Shown here piece after piece: positions 42,795-54,971 of a stretch of 64,000 nt of DNA. Made by a program: the position numbers and the translations under genes. Location of the stretch: positions 22,723,932 through 22,787,931 of the forward strand of contig NC_023753.2 of assembly GCF_000499845.2 (NCBI RefSeq), written 5' to 3'. The stretch comes from Phaseolus vulgaris (Eukaryota; Streptophyta; Magnoliopsida; Fabales; Fabaceae). Below the pieces are notes generated by a model, which was not told the DNA's origin, searched no databases, and saw nothing but the letters and a program-made list of their open reading frames with translations. Every line of letters begins with the position of its first letter. The first letter of the stretch is position 1.

Positions 42795-45700
42795 TCACTG
42801 CAGAGGACAATTTAAGCTAATAATACCCAATTCATTTAGAAGAAAATAAAACCTGTCTTTAGCAAGTGGTTTAGTGAATAGATTAGCTAGTTGAAATTCA
42901 GTACCAATGAATTGTATATCACAAGTTCCATTAGCTATATGTTCTCTTAGAAAGTGATGTCTAATTTCAATATGTTTAGTCCTTGAGTGCATGACAGGAT
43001 TCTTAGACAGATTTATGGCACTAGTATTATCACAATTTATAGGTATCTTGTTTAACAAAATTCCAAAATCACTTAGTTGCTGCCTTAGCCATAAGGTTTG
43101 AGCACAACAACTTCCAGCAGCTATGTATTCTGCCTCTGCTGTGGAGAGAGCAACACAAGCTTGTTTCTTGCAATGCCAAGAGATTAGACTTGATCCAAGC
43201 ATGTGACAAGTTCCACTTGTGCTTTTCCTATCCACTTTACAACCTGCAAAGTCAGAATCTGAAAAACCAGTTAAATTTAAGGATACCTTGTTAGGATACC
43301 ATAATCCAACATCCTTAGATCCTTGCAAATATTTCAGAATTCTCTTTGCTGCATTGTAGTGTGATTCCTTTGGATCAGATTGATATCTAGCACATAAACA
43401 CACAACAAACATAATGTCAGGCCTGCTGGCAGTTAGGTATAATAAGGAACCAATTAAACCCCTGTACTTGGTTTGATCCACTGATTTTCCTGCAAAATCT
43501 TGATCCAGCTGGCAGCTTGTTGAAATAGGAGTGTTGATTGCTTTGCATTGATCCATATCAAACCTCTTAAGCAGTTCCTTGCAGTATTTTTCTTGGCTTA
43601 TGAAAATTCCATCCTTGAGTTGCTTAACTTGTAGTCCAAGGAAGAAATTCATTTCTCCTAACATTGACATTTCAAACTCACTTTTCATGGTTTTCACAAA
43701 GTCTTCACACATCTCTTCATTTGTGGATCCAAAGATAATATCATCTACATAGACTTGCACAAGTATGATATCTTCTCTTTTCTTCTTTAGAAAGAGAGTT
43801 TTATCAGAATTGCCACGACTATATCCTTGAGAGAGCATAAATTCGCTTAGCCTTTCATACCATTGCCTAGGTGCTTGCTTCAATCCATATAAGGCTTTCT
43901 TAAGCATGTACACATGTTCTGGATTTTTGTGATCTTCAAACCTTGGAGGCTGAGATACAAACACCTCTTCATTGATGTAGCCATTTAGAAATGCACTCTT
44001 GACATCCATTTGAAACAGCTTGAAACCTTGTATGCTGGAAAATGCTAGAAGTAGTCTGACAGCTTCAAGACGTGCTACTGGTGCATAGGTTTCACCAAAA
44101 TCAATACCTTCTTCTTGGTTATAACCTTTAGCAACCAGCCTTTGCTTTATTTCTAGTGATAGCTCCATGTTCATCCATCTTGTTCCTGTACACCCACTTA
44201 GTTCCTATGATGTTCATCTCATGCTTTCTTGGAACCAAAGTCCACACTTCATTGTATTCAAACTGGTTCAGCTCTTCCTGCATTGCTGTTATCCAATTGT
44301 TGTCTTGCAGTGCTTCTTCCAGGCTTTTAGGCTCAATCTGTGACACAAAAGCCACTGTTCTGCAGAAATTGTTGAGTGAATACCTTGTTGAGACTCCTTT
44401 CTCAATTTTACCAATTACATTGTCAAGAGTGAGATCCCTTGGAGTCTTCCATTCTTTAGGCAGTCCTGCATTCACAGTAGATTCTTTGATAGAATTTGAA
44501 TTAGTTGTATCAAGCTCACTAGATTGATTATGTTGCATAATGGTTCTTAAATCATCCATACCAGGTTCGTCCAGAACAGATTTGGGCACAGAAAAATCTG
44601 TTTCATCAAATACAACATGTATAGACTCTTCAACTGCAAGCAATCTTTTGTTATACACTCTATAAGCATGACCATTTATAGCATATCCAACATGTATTCC
44701 TTCATCTGATTTAGGATCAAATTTCCCTAGATTATCTTTACCATTATTTAAAACAAAGCATTTGCAGCCAAACACCCTAAGATGACTAATGCTAGGCTTT
44801 CTACCTTTATACATTTCATAAGGAGTTTTCTTAAGAATTGGTCTAATCAATGTTTTGTTAAGCACATAAGAAGCAGTGTATACATCATCAACCCAAAAGT
44901 ATTTAGGTAAACCAGATTCATTTAGCATAGTCCTAGCTAACTCTTCTAGTGATCTATTCTTTTTTTCAACAACACCATTTTGTTGGGGTGTCCTAGGAAC
45001 AGAATAACTATGTATGATCCCATGTTTTTCACAATATTTATCAAACTTTGCATTTTGAAATTCTCCTCCATGATCACTACGAATCTGTTTTATCCTATTT
45101 TCATTTTCATTATGCAGAACCTTAGCTAGTTTCTTAAAGGCTTTATATGCATCATTTTTAGAAGCAAGAAACAAAGTTCATGTATATCTTGAAAAGTCAT
45201 CAACAATCACCAAAGCATAGTAATTTCCAGCTAAGCTAGCAGTCCTAGATGATCCAAACAAGTCCATATGCAAAACATCCAAAGCTTTATTTGAAGAAAC
45301 CATATCTTTTGATTTAAAGGTAGTTCTAACCTGTTTTCCCTTTACACAAGCATCACACAATCTGTTATTTTGAAACATTATGTTTGGTAAACCAGAAACA
45401 AGTTCCTTAGACCTTAGCTTATTCAAGTGATTTGTGTGAATATGAGTTAGCCTCCTATGCCACAGCCATGACTCATCATTTTTAGACAACAAACACTCGT
45501 TTTCAGAACAACTCTTTATAATATCTAAGAGATAGATGTTATTTACCCTTTTTCCAGTGAACAGCACCTTACCAGAAATTTCATTTGAAATTGTACAAGT
45601 GTTGGCTTCGAAATTGACCTTGTATCCCTTGTCACACAACTGGCTAATGCTTAGAAGACTATGTTTTAGCCCTTCAACATACAATACATTCTCAATAGTG

Positions 45701-45873
45701 GTTGAGTCTTTAGTACCAACATCTCCTCTTCCAAGAATTTTTCCTCTATTGTTATCTCCATATGTGACATGCCCTTCAGCTTTGAGTTTCAGATTTATGA
45801 ACTGAGTCACATCACCAGTCATGTGCTTTGAGCAGCCACTGTCAAGGTACCACTGATTTCTCCTGCTGTTTTT
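42795..45873 (-). pseudogene. COP-5 Pol, nearly intact
   Basis: All domains in order: protease (WYLDSGCSKHMTG), integrase finger (HRRLTHIHTNH...CDACVKGK), core (DLFGSSRT, RSDHGGEF, EKKNRSLEELA), RT ([11 protein letters not shown], intact YVDDIIFGS) and RNase H (SDSDFAGCKVDRKSTSGTCH, ALSTAEAEY), ending at 42795. There are only two lesions: a TGA in place of Trp in SRYTW at about 45178-45180, and a one-base frame shift near 44150 between HGAITRNK and LVAKGYN. The frame opens directly after TTGCAG (acceptor G at 45874) and has no ATG before the active site, as in COP-2. Confidence 0.92.
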
Positions 45874-45930
45874 CTGCAACAAAACAGATTTAGCACATAT
45901 GGTACCCCTTTAGTCTAGGGTCCAGCATGA

Positions 45931-47289
45931 TTAATACCTTTCCTTAGGAAGCCATTTGGCCAATCCTTTAGGAACAAGGTACCTCCTAGCTTTACATGTT
46001 CTAGATACATGACCAGACTTCATACAATAAAAACATGTTGCAGTATGCATTGTCTTTGAATAACTGAGAGAGGAAAAACCTGTTTTGGAAGGAACAAAGA
46101 AACTAGACAGCTTTTTCACATTACTTTTCATTTCAGGATTATATCCTAGACCATTTTTATTGAAAACAGCATTCTGTGAACCTAATAAGGTTTCAAGGTT
46201 TTCTCTTCCTTTAGTGAAATTTGAGAGAGTTTTTAACAAATATTCAACTTGTTTTTCCAGCTTCTTACAATTATCACAGGTTTTAATTGATGCATGCAAA
46301 CATGTTAATTCAAGGCTAACCAATTCAGTTTTAGCTTTGTGCAATTCATCTTCAAGAGCTTTGACCTTAGGTTCAAGTACCCTATTTATTCTATTAAATC
46401 TGTTGCACATTATAGCCAACCTGTTTGCTTCATCATGTGTTTCCTTAAAAGCTATTAACAGTTGATCATAGTTCTCAGAATCAGTGGAAAAATCACTTAC
46501 TGAGTCAGAGTTGGATCCTTCATCATTCACCATGAAGCACAGATTTGCTTCTTCACTTTCAGTTGAGGAATTACTGGATGAGGATACATCATTTTCTTCC
46601 CATGAGATGTATGCTCTTCTACCTTTGCCTTTGTCACTCTTCTTGCTTGCTGATTTTTCTTTATGTTGATTGTTTGGACAATCAGCTTTTATATGACCTG
46701 GTTTACCACATCCAAAGCACATGTAATTGGAAGAATTTGAATCATTAGGTTGTTTAGAGTACCTCTTTCTTTGTTGAGTTCTGTCACGGTTTTTCTTTCT
46801 AAGAAACCTGCTGAATTTTCTGGTGAGCAGACTCACGGTCTCATCATGTTCAGGATCAACTTCTTCCTCACTTGTATCATGTTCCATGGTAGTTTTCAGA
46901 GCAATTCCTTTGGCCTTCTTCTCCAAAGTTTCTTGTTCTTTCAATCTTTTCGGCTCTATTTCATGCTCTATCAGCTTTCCAAAAAAGTGCAGCAGTGGAC
47001 ATCTTGGATAAATCTCTGGATTCTGAGATTGCTGTTACCTTAGGTTGCCAGCTCCTATCAAGGCATTTTAGTACCTTTATGTTAAGCTTTCCTTGTCAAA
47101 GACTTTACCAAGGCCAGTGAGGTGATGTACAATGTGTGTAAATCGTTTCTGCACATCTGCAATACTTTCTTCAGATTGCATTCTGAACAACTCGTACTCC
47201 TGAATTAGTGAGGGCTTCCTTGCCCGTTTCACATCATCAGTTCCTTCATGAGTCACCTCTAGTACATCCCACATCTCTTTGGCTGAGTT
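45931..47289 (-). pseudogene. COP-5 Gag, long form, N-terminus missing
   Basis: 47289-47077 (AKEMWDVLEVTHEGTDDVKR, LIQEYELFRM, KRFTHIVHHLTGL) is the UBN2-type part. After frame breaks near 47085 and 46985, 46944-45931 carries knuckle 1 (CFGCGKPGHIKADC), a Ser-rich acidic stretch, a coiled coil and knuckle 2 (CFYCMKSGHVSRTC). The first 120 or so residues and start codon are replaced by the duplicated ORF3 segment. A GTAAGT on a codon boundary (46500-46495) lies in the Ser-rich stretch, exactly where COP-2, COP-4 and COP-6 have theirs. Confidence 0.85.
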
Positions 47290-48420
47290 AAACCATAATA
47301 GAGCAGTTGTGAGTTTTGTGCTACCTTCATGTACCATGTAGCTTTCTGTGGCTGTTCTTCTCCCCCTTTGGATTCATCAAACAAAATAAAGCATGGGATA
47401 AAAACATACAAGCCATTCATCACAATTCAAACTATAAATCCAGTATTAAGTTCTATTACAAACCTCAATGAAATCAACTAAAAACCAGTGCAGAATAAAG
47501 ACAAACAGATTAATTCCAAAAAGTTCAACATATAAAAGCTAAAGACTTAGATATAGGATCACTTGTCATTGTAGTAGAGCTCAGCTAGCTGCACTTGAAC
47601 TCCTTCAAGTTGATCATCCAAGTGTTGAAACCTGGCGTAAGTCATTTCATAGTGTGCCTTCTGCTCATATGTGAGTGTGTCCAGCCTGCTTAGCACTTGT
47701 CTTTCAAACATAGACAGAGGTTCACCTCTGTACTCAGGTTCCTCATATGCAACCATTGCATTTTGACTTGTAGCAGCAATATCTTCATGTCCAGCAGAGT
47801 GTACTGGTGATGCATCCATGTTCTACACTCCATCAGCATTTTCTTCTTCATTTTCTGGATCAGCAGCTTCATTTTCAGCTCTGTTTGCAGCATTCCTTCT
47901 GAATATCCAGCTGTCATCTTCCTTTTGAAAGCCCATCTTCAAGAGAGTGGAGTTGTCTATTTCACTTGCTGCCTTAATGGTGTCATTTCTCTCATTTGTA
48001 GTGTCAACTTCAAAGTAATCAATTAGCTTTGACACAAAAATAGCATATGGAAAACGATAGTCTGGTAACCTTGTGGATTTGAGCATATGCTCAACCATTG
48101 TACTCACCCAATTTACCTTGAGTTGGTTCATGATACAATACAGCAGAATCAAATCTTCTTCATGGAGAGTTGCATGATTACTTCCTCTTGGAGTAAGCTG
48201 CCAAGCAATGATGTAGGCAAGGAGTCTTGGAATGATTGTGAGATTTCCAGCATGGAATCTAGCCACTGGTTCAGCAGGGTTTCTCACACAACTTCTGTAA
48301 AACTGCATCTTGTTGAATCCCTGAATTCCAACAGTGTTACCTTTGCTTACCTTCATTCCAGAATACTTGATTCCTCCCACATTACTCCATATTTCTCTAG
48401 TAATCTTCAGCTTCACACCT
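47290..48420 (-). repeat. 1131-bp duplicate of the COP-5 ORF3 region
   Basis: Matches 40778-41908 at a constant offset of 6512, with only about four differences seen by eye, including the same TAG inside ORF3. It holds the ORF3 C-terminal two thirds (47559-48420), cut at VKGVKL where COP-4 pol begins. It ends abruptly on both sides without LTR sequence. Confidence 0.9.
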
Positions 48421-50742
48421 TGTCTTTGCAACTCTCCATTTCAAATTTCTTGAGAATCTCTTTACAATACTTTGATTGGCATAGAAAGATCCCATCCTTT
48501 GTTTGCTTAACCTGCAATCCAAGAAAGAAATACAATTCTCCCATCATAGACATTTCAAACTCACCTTTCATAGCAGCCACAAATTCTTCACACAAACTAT
48601 CTTGTGTAGCACCAAAGATGATGTCATCAACATAGATTTGCACAAGGATAATTTCAGAATTTGACTTTTTGATGAAGAGAGTCTTGTCAATCATTCCCCT
48701 TTCATAGCCATGAGACAGCAAAAAGTTGTTAAGCCTCTCATACCACTGCCTTGGAGCTTGCTTCAGTTCATACAAAGCCTTTTTTAACTTGAAGACATGA
48801 TTGGGATGTTGATGATCTTCAAAGCCCGGTGGTTGATCCACATACACTTCCTCATTGATGTAGCCATTCAAGAAAGCACTTTTGACATCCATTTGGAAGA
48901 GTTTGAAACCACTCACACATGCAAAAGCCAGCAGCAACCTCACAGCTTCCAATCTTGCAACAGGAGCAAAGGTTTCACCATAATCAATGCCCTCCTCTTG
49001 ATTGTAGCCTTTGGCAACTAGCCTTGCTTTGTTCCTTGTGATCACACCATCTTCATCCAACTTGTTTCTGATTACCCACTTCGAACCTTTGATGTTCATC
49101 TCAGCTGTTTTAGGGACAAGAAACCATACCTCATTCCTTGGAAACTGATTCAACTCTTCATGCATAGCTTCAACCCACTTTTCATCCTTGAGAGCTTCAT
49201 CAATTGACTTTGGTTCAATTTGAGAGACAAAAGTAGTGTTCCTGCAAAAGTTTGAAATGAGCTACGTGTAGAGACACCTTCCTTTATCTGCCCTATGATG
49301 TTTTCCACTGACAGATCTCTAGGAATCCTCCATTCTTTGGTCAACTCATTCTGTTGCAGAATTTCAATCGGTTGTTTTTCTGCACTGATGCCCAGCTTCT
49401 CCAAACTGATGTTCTGCTCATCCTCTTCAACACTGGTCTTCGGGATTTGAATGCTTTTGCGATCCACCTCATCAAAGACAACATGAACGGACTCTTCTAC
49501 AGTCATTAGCCTCTTGTTGTAGATTCTGTATGCATGACTTGTGAGAGAATAGCCTATGAAGATACCAAGATCAGCTTTTTCATCAAACTTCCCTAGGCTT
49601 TCCTTTCCATTGTTGAGAACAAAACAGCTGTAACCGAAAACTCTGAGATGATTGATGTTAGGCTTCCTTCCATTGAAGAATTCATAAGGAGTCTTCTTCA
49701 GAATTGGCCTAATTAGCACTCTATTCATCACATAACAAGAAGTGCTAACTGCATCAGCCCAAAAATACTTAGGAAGAGAATATTCACTAAGCATTGTCCT
49801 TGCTAGCTCTTCAAGGGACCTGTTCTTCCTCTCTACCACACCATTCTGTTGTGGAGTTCTTGGAGCAGAGAAATTATGCAGAATCCCCATCTTTTCACAG
49901 AACTTGCTGAACTTTTCATTTTGGAATTCTCCTCCATGATCACTTCTTATTGAGCCTATGTTGATGTTCTTTGTATTCTTCAACCTTCTTGCAAGCTTCT
50001 TGAATGCAGAAAAGGCATCACTTTTTGATTCCAAGAAGAAAGTCCAAGTGAACCTAGAAAAATCATCCACAATAACAAGAGCATAGTAATTTCCACCAAG
50101 GCTCATGGTTCTTGAAGGTCCAAAAAGATCCATGTGAAGTAGCTCAAGAGGTTTTAAAGAAGAAACAACATTTTTTATTTTAAAAGAGTTTTTCACTTGT
50201 TTCCCCTTTTGGCAAGATTCACAGATATGATCCTTCTCAAACTTGAGCTTTGGTAGCCCAATCACAAGATCCCTTGAAATTAGCTTGTTCAAGTGATTCA
50301 TGTGAATATGAGCGATTCTTCTATGCCAAAGCCAAGACTCATCTTGCTTGGATAAAAGATAACCAATTGAACATGGTGAAGAGATATCTAGAAGATAAAC
50401 ATTATTGATTCTCTTACCTACCAACATTACCTCTTTAGTGTTGGGGAGACAAATTTCACATGTGTTTGTTTTGAAGATAACTTGAAATCCCTTGTCACAC
50501 AGTTGACTAATGCTTAGCAGATTGTGTTTTAAACCTTCTACATAGAGCACATCATGGATGACCAAGATATCTTTGTCTTCTATGGATCCTCTCCCAAGAA
50601 TCCTCCCCTTGTTGTTGTCCCAATAGGTAACGTGCCCTTCTTGCTTAAAGGAGATGCTCAGGAACTTTGATTTGTCCCCAGTCATGTGCTTGGAGCATCC
50701 ACTGTCCAAGTACCATTGTTGCATGCTTTCCTCCAAGTTTTC
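48421..50742 (-). pseudogene. COP-4 Pol, 5' part (protease, integrase, RT)
   Basis: 50736-49150 carries protease (WYLDSGCSKHMTG), integrase finger and core (DLFGPSRTMSLGGNYY, RSDHGGEF, VERKNRS). 49165-48421 carries RT ([11 protein letters not shown], intact YVDDIIFGA). A one-base shift near 49250 joins them. The frame opens right after TTTGTAG (acceptor G at 50743). In the integrase-RT linker COP-4 reads AEKQPIEILQQ where COP-2 reads AEKQPVDSRKQPIEILQQ: exactly seven residues, one 21-nt palindrome unit, are missing. Pol is cut by COP-5 within ESCK. Confidence 0.9.
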
Positions 50743-50757
50743 CTACAAAGAAGATTT

Positions 50758-52913
50758 TCAAGTACAAAGATTTGGTCCCCTTATGAATGTGGGTCCATTT
50801 GGTTTACATTCATCATCTAAACCTTTCCTGCACTTAGGAATCCACTTCTTAAAGCCCCTAGGAACAACATATTTTCTGATTTTACAGAACCTAACATTAT
50901 GGCCTCTTTTCATGCAGTAGAAGCATGTAACAACCGGTTGTTTTGATGGTCCAATCAGTTGTTTTTCTGTCATTTTTGAAAATGACTTTGAAAATCTATC
51001 TTGCTTGTTTTGTGGGTTAAACCCCAATCCAACTTTTCCAAAAACACAATTTTGAGATGCCAAGACATTCTCTGATATGAGTTGGATTGAACATAGACAC
51101 TTTTAAACTCTTGAACACATCATTATATGAGAATGAAAATAACAATTCAAGGATCAAGGAGTGCTTAAACAATGAAAACGAAATTACATCAACAAAACAA
51201 CAAGCTGAAAACAGAAAGGGAATTAAGGAAGCTTAAGGAGTCATCAATGGAGACATAGCCTTCCAAAATGATGATCCAAACTCAATAAGATTGCTATCTC
51301 CTTGTGAACATCCATATAACAAGATATTAAACACAATTGAATTAAGAACAACAAGGTACCGAACAAAAAATGAAGAACAGCACAAGGAATACAAAACCAA
51401 TCGGCTGAAAAGATGAAGAACACTAAGGAGAAGCTAACTACCGAATGAAATTTCAAAATAAGATGAAAGGAATGACACTTATAGAGTGAAGCTCGGCTGG
51501 AATGAGAATTTGGAACTGCATCACGCCACTTGGAGTCCTTGTCCAAGATAAATGAAGAGAAACCGCCACTTGAAGCTCTCCAATGGCACACAAGATAAGG
51601 CTATGGAAGAAGGAGAAACCAAAACTCACAATTCTCTCTCAATTTGAGTAGAGTTTCTCTATATCCAATTTCCAATTCTGAATTTTACAAGAGCCCACAC
51701 CTCTATTTATAGTGTGAGGGTGCTGAAAAATAGGTGGGAAAATTCAAATGAAACTCATTTGAAATTCCCACCAAAAACAAGTCACATGGGAGGTGTGACC
51801 TTTTTCTACTATGACACCTCCTAAAAACTACACCTACACCTACTCTTCTAAGTCACATGGACAATGTGACTTTATTTTACATATTCACACTCCTTTATTT
51901 AATATCCACACCTCCTACAACTATACAAGAGTAATTCAAATGATGCTCTTTTATTTAATGCTTGGCCTTGCCCCTCATGGTTTGGACTTGAGCTTCTTGG
52001 GCTTGGGCTTTGGGCTTTGGGCTTGAGCCTCATCTTTTGCAAAGACTAATAAGAAGAACTTTAAATGCTTTGGCCATTGTCCATTTCTTCTATTGATAAC
52101 ATCTTTTTGATTCTCATCATTCTCAAAGTTGGATTGACCTTTAGAAAGCTTATCCACAGTTTTAACAAGATGGTGAACTTTCTTTTCAAGATTTTCGCAA
52201 TTTTCACAAACAAAAATATCACACTTGCAAGAGGAGTTTTTGTAAACAATTTCAAGGTTTTCAAAATCTGTTTTTGAATTTTCCAATTCCTCTTCCAGTG
52301 TTTTGACTCTGTTTTCAAGCCAGCTAATCATTCCCTTTAACCGGTTGTTCAAGAGGGCCAATCGGTTGGCTTCTTCATGTGTTTCTTGAAAGGCTTGAAG
52401 CAATTGACTATAATTTTCAGAGTTTGAGGAGTTAGATGAACTTACACTACTTGAGTCATCTTCCTTTCTGGCCATGAAGCAGAGGTTGAGGCTTTTTCTA
52501 TTTTGCCTTCTTTTCCTTCTTGCTTGACTTCATGACCTTACTTCCTATGATTAATTGATGTTCCCATGAGTAGCTTTTAGTGTGTCCCACATCTCTTTAG
52601 TAGTTTTGCATTTTGATATCCTAAAAAACTCATTAGTATCTAGTGCAGAAGCTATTATGTTTTGAGCAGTACAATCAAGCTTGGCCATTTTACATTCTTC
52701 ATTGGTCCATTGGGACCAAGGTTTTGCAATCAAAGAACCATTCTTTTTAAAATTTGGAATGAAAGGACCATTCTCGATTGAATCCCAAATTCCTTGATCA
52801 ATAGATTCCACAAAGATTTTCATTCTGGCCTCCCAATACTTGTAATTCAATCCACAAAATAAAGGTGGTTTGTAGATTGAAGCACCTTCCTCAAAAGATA
52901 GTTTTCCAGCCAT
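50758..52913 (-). pseudogene. COP-4 Gag, short form, split by GLTR-3
   Basis: It starts at 52913 (MAGKLSFEEG). 52913-52551 matches the COP-2 Gag N-terminus and, like it, jumps after MWDTLKATHG to a short basic linker with a stop. 52475-52120 holds the Ser-rich stretch and coiled coil, and 51063-50758 the knuckle (CFYCMKRGHNVRFC) and the C-terminus. GLTR-3 separates the last two. GTAAGT lies at 52445-52440 in phase 0, and the acceptor is 15 nt past the gag stop. A palindrome pair in coding sequence starts at 50928/50949. Confidence 0.88.
51073..52119 (-). mobile_element. GLTR-3: solo gypsy LTR in COP-4 gag
   Basis: 1047 bp, plus-strand ends TGATATGAG and CTCATCA, with a perfect TSD TTCTC (51068-51072 and 52120-52124). 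It shares the CGCCACTTGGAG segment with GLTR-1 and CHR-1, and has a minus-strand CTATAAATAGAGG box near 51705. No internal region. Confidence 0.9.
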
Positions 52914-52973
52914 AGAAAAAGATTTTCGGATCAAACTTGATTAACTTTAAAGTACCAAGCTCTTGATGCCAAT

Positions 52974-54058
52974 TGTTAGAAAGTATGACTTTAAACTAGA
53001 GGGGGGCTGAATGGTTTAAAGAGGGTTTTTGCAAACTTTTAAGCCAAGAATGAAATTACTTAGAGAATAACTTGATTAAGAAATCAGTTTGCCAAAACAC
53101 AAAGCAAAAAGCACAGCACCAGAAAAACAATCGGTTGTTTCGCAAAAACAATCGGTTGTTTCGCAGAAACAATCGGTTGTTTATACCAGTTTACAAATAT
53201 AAAACTGAAATTAAAGAGTTAAAGGATAGAGAGAATGCACACAGAGATTTATACTGGTTCACTCTTAACCCAGAGCTACATCCAGTCTTCCCAGAAACCA
53301 CTAAGCAATCAACCCTAGATCACTTACAACACAACCAAAGAAGTGACCTTGATCCCCTTAAGACACACACTTCCTTTGGTCCAGCACAACACCACTAAGA
53401 ATGATGATTTTGATCCCCTCAAGAACACACATCACTTCTCAGCTATACACACAGAGTTTCTTTCAAAGTACAAATGATTACACTTGTTACAGAACAAATC
53501 TGAAATCAATACAAGATGAAAATCCTATCTCACACTCTTTTATCAATGCAATCTCTAAGCAATTCTCAACTTTTCAAAAGCTCATTCTGTGATTAAAACA
53601 AAGTTGTTTGTTGCATAATCTTAACAAACTATTAATTACATTTAAAGATTGGTCAAAGCATTAAAAACTGGAGCGTAAACAGTTAGAAAAAGTTTTAATG
53701 TTTAGTCAAAGCACAAAACAGTTTTCTGTTATGGTCCCAAAACAAATAACCGGTTGTTTCAACGATTCAATCGATTGTTTTGGTTTGACAGCAAGTCAAC
53801 CATCAAAAACAGTTTTCAACCTTTCTAAAAACACCTAAGTATAAAACAATCGGTTGTTTTTCACTTAGTTTGAAAAACACTTTTCAATTAAAAGGTTTGA
53901 GAATGCTTATGCTTTGGATTCAATCAAGAGTGGATATATACAATTAATCTACCCCAGATCCTATCTAAAGACAGCTCAGCAACAGCAAGCACATCCTGCC
54001 TTTCATCAACCTTCAAAGGGATTGGATTTTTCAAAGCTTGAACACACTTGATTCAACA
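52974..54058 (-). repeat. COP-4 5' LTR
   Basis: 1085 bp. Three palindromes start at 53125, 53146 and 53167, exactly 21 bp apart; the partner LTR has one. The PBS complement CCAAGCTCTTGATGCCAAT lies just outside at 52955-52973. Confidence 0.93.
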
Positions 54059-54088
54059 AGAATTTGTCTCCATCAAATAGGGGGAGAT

Positions 54089-54392
54089 TGTAAAGCATGG
54101 GAGCTTTGATGTTTCAAATCCATGATGAAGCTTGAAGTTATGCTACTTTTGGTTTTTGTTTAGATTAGAGTGTTTAGAATCTATGTAAAGACCAGTTCTC
54201 AACCCTTGCACAAAGCTTGCCCAATCTGTTTTAAAAAGAATAGTGTTTTTCTATGGAAAGAGAAAAATAACTGGTTGAATTATCGAAATAATCGGTTGTT
54301 TGTCACTTGGCTTGTTTAAAGGTTTTAAAATTGTTTTTGACTTGGTTATGTAACTGCCTAACCAATTCAACCGGTTAAATCGACTTTTCAAC
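54089..54392 (+). repeat. COP-3 3' LTR, truncated
   Basis: Follows the tract AAATAGGGGGAGAT and begins TGTAAAGCATGGGAGC. It matches 31376-31680 closely, then stops within CTTTTCAAC where CHR-1 gag begins. The missing 800 bp imply a deletion. Confidence 0.85.
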
Positions 54393-54971
54393 AAGAGTTC
54401 CTTCCTATAATGAGGAGGAACAAACCGCACGCGCATACATTCTTTGAAATCATACCAAGAGACCACGGTTGGCCTCTTGTTTAGCCTAATGTCCATTACA
54501 ACTTGGTGCCACCACTACATGACATAGTCTAAAAATTCTAGGGAGGCTAGTTTTACCTTTTGGTCCTTTTGGACCTCATACACATTGAAAATTTGATCAA
54601 CCTTAGAGCTACGCAATTTGGTCCTTTTGGTCACTTTCCCCACTAAAGCTACGCAATTTTACATAGGGAAAAGAAATTTTAGAAGGATGGTGTTGGTGGC
54701 GCCTTTCATCATATTGGTGAATTCTCCAATCTTCATCTTCCTCTTGGCTGCCGAAATTATTGTAGGTCCTTAAAGCTCTCCTTTGCTCCCATCTCCTTCC
54801 TCTTGGTTGCCTTTCTTGTGCCGTTTCAAGTCTTTGAAGTCCTTCCTCCAATTGTCGCATTTCTTCCTCTTTTTGGGCTAAAGATCTCTTGGCTGCCACA
54901 AACTCACCCAAAAGAAAAACCTTTTCGGGAGATTGAGGTTTGGATGAATCCCTTGAAGAAAGAAGAGCCAT
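54393..54971 (-). pseudogene. CHR-1 Gag, N-terminal part, truncated
   Basis: 54971-54609 encodes an acidic/basic N-terminus with a likely coiled coil (LAQKEEEMRQLEEGLQRLE) and a DWRIHQYDERRHQ linker. After a break near 54610-54650, the minus strand continues as FNVYEVQKDQKVKLAS, WWHQVVMDIRLNKRP and FKECMRVRFVPPHYRKELLL, the standard Ty3/gypsy Gag core. It is cut at 54393 where COP-3 ends. The rest of gag and all of pol are missing. Confidence 0.8.

Larger units (their letters stand above)
39086..48420 (-). mobile_element. COP-5: copia element with pol and ORF3, rearranged 5' end
   Basis: A complete 3' LTR (39086-40670), polypurine tracts, ORF3, pol and most of gag are read on the minus strand. 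At the other end there is no 5' LTR. Instead gag stops at 47289 and a 1131-bp near-identical copy of 40778-41908 (47290-48420) joins COP-4 pol. It belongs to a family distinct from COP-2 and COP-3, with a longer LTR and AACAGATT-type motifs. Confidence 0.85.
36982..54058 (-). mobile_element. COP-4: copia element in COP-3, hosting COP-5 and GLTR-3
   Basis: LTRs at 36982-38049 and 52974-54058 and a perfect TSD AGAAT (36977-36981 and 54059-54063). Without its insertions it is about 6.7 kb and matches COP-2 closely in sequence and layout (PBS at 52955-52973 on the minus strand, short gag, pol, double polypurine tract). The LTRs are very similar, so insertion was fairly recent. gag is split by GLTR-3 and pol by COP-5. 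Confidence 0.93.
31376..54392 (+). mobile_element. COP-3: decayed copia element hosting COP-4
   Basis: A 5' LTR (31376-32484), PBS, gag and pol remnants are followed by a 3' UTR that is interrupted at 36981 by COP-4 and resumes at 54064. A polypurine tract (about 54075-54088) and a truncated 3' LTR (54089-54392) follow. Multiple stops, frame shifts and active-site changes show it is dead. It is the same family as COP-6. Confidence 0.88.

Noticed and set aside
53125..53182. CRISPR-like array (three regularly spaced repeats)
   Set aside because: Spacers are only 5 bp and near-identical, the context is a plant LTR, and there are no cas genes. It is the 21-bp palindrome unit.
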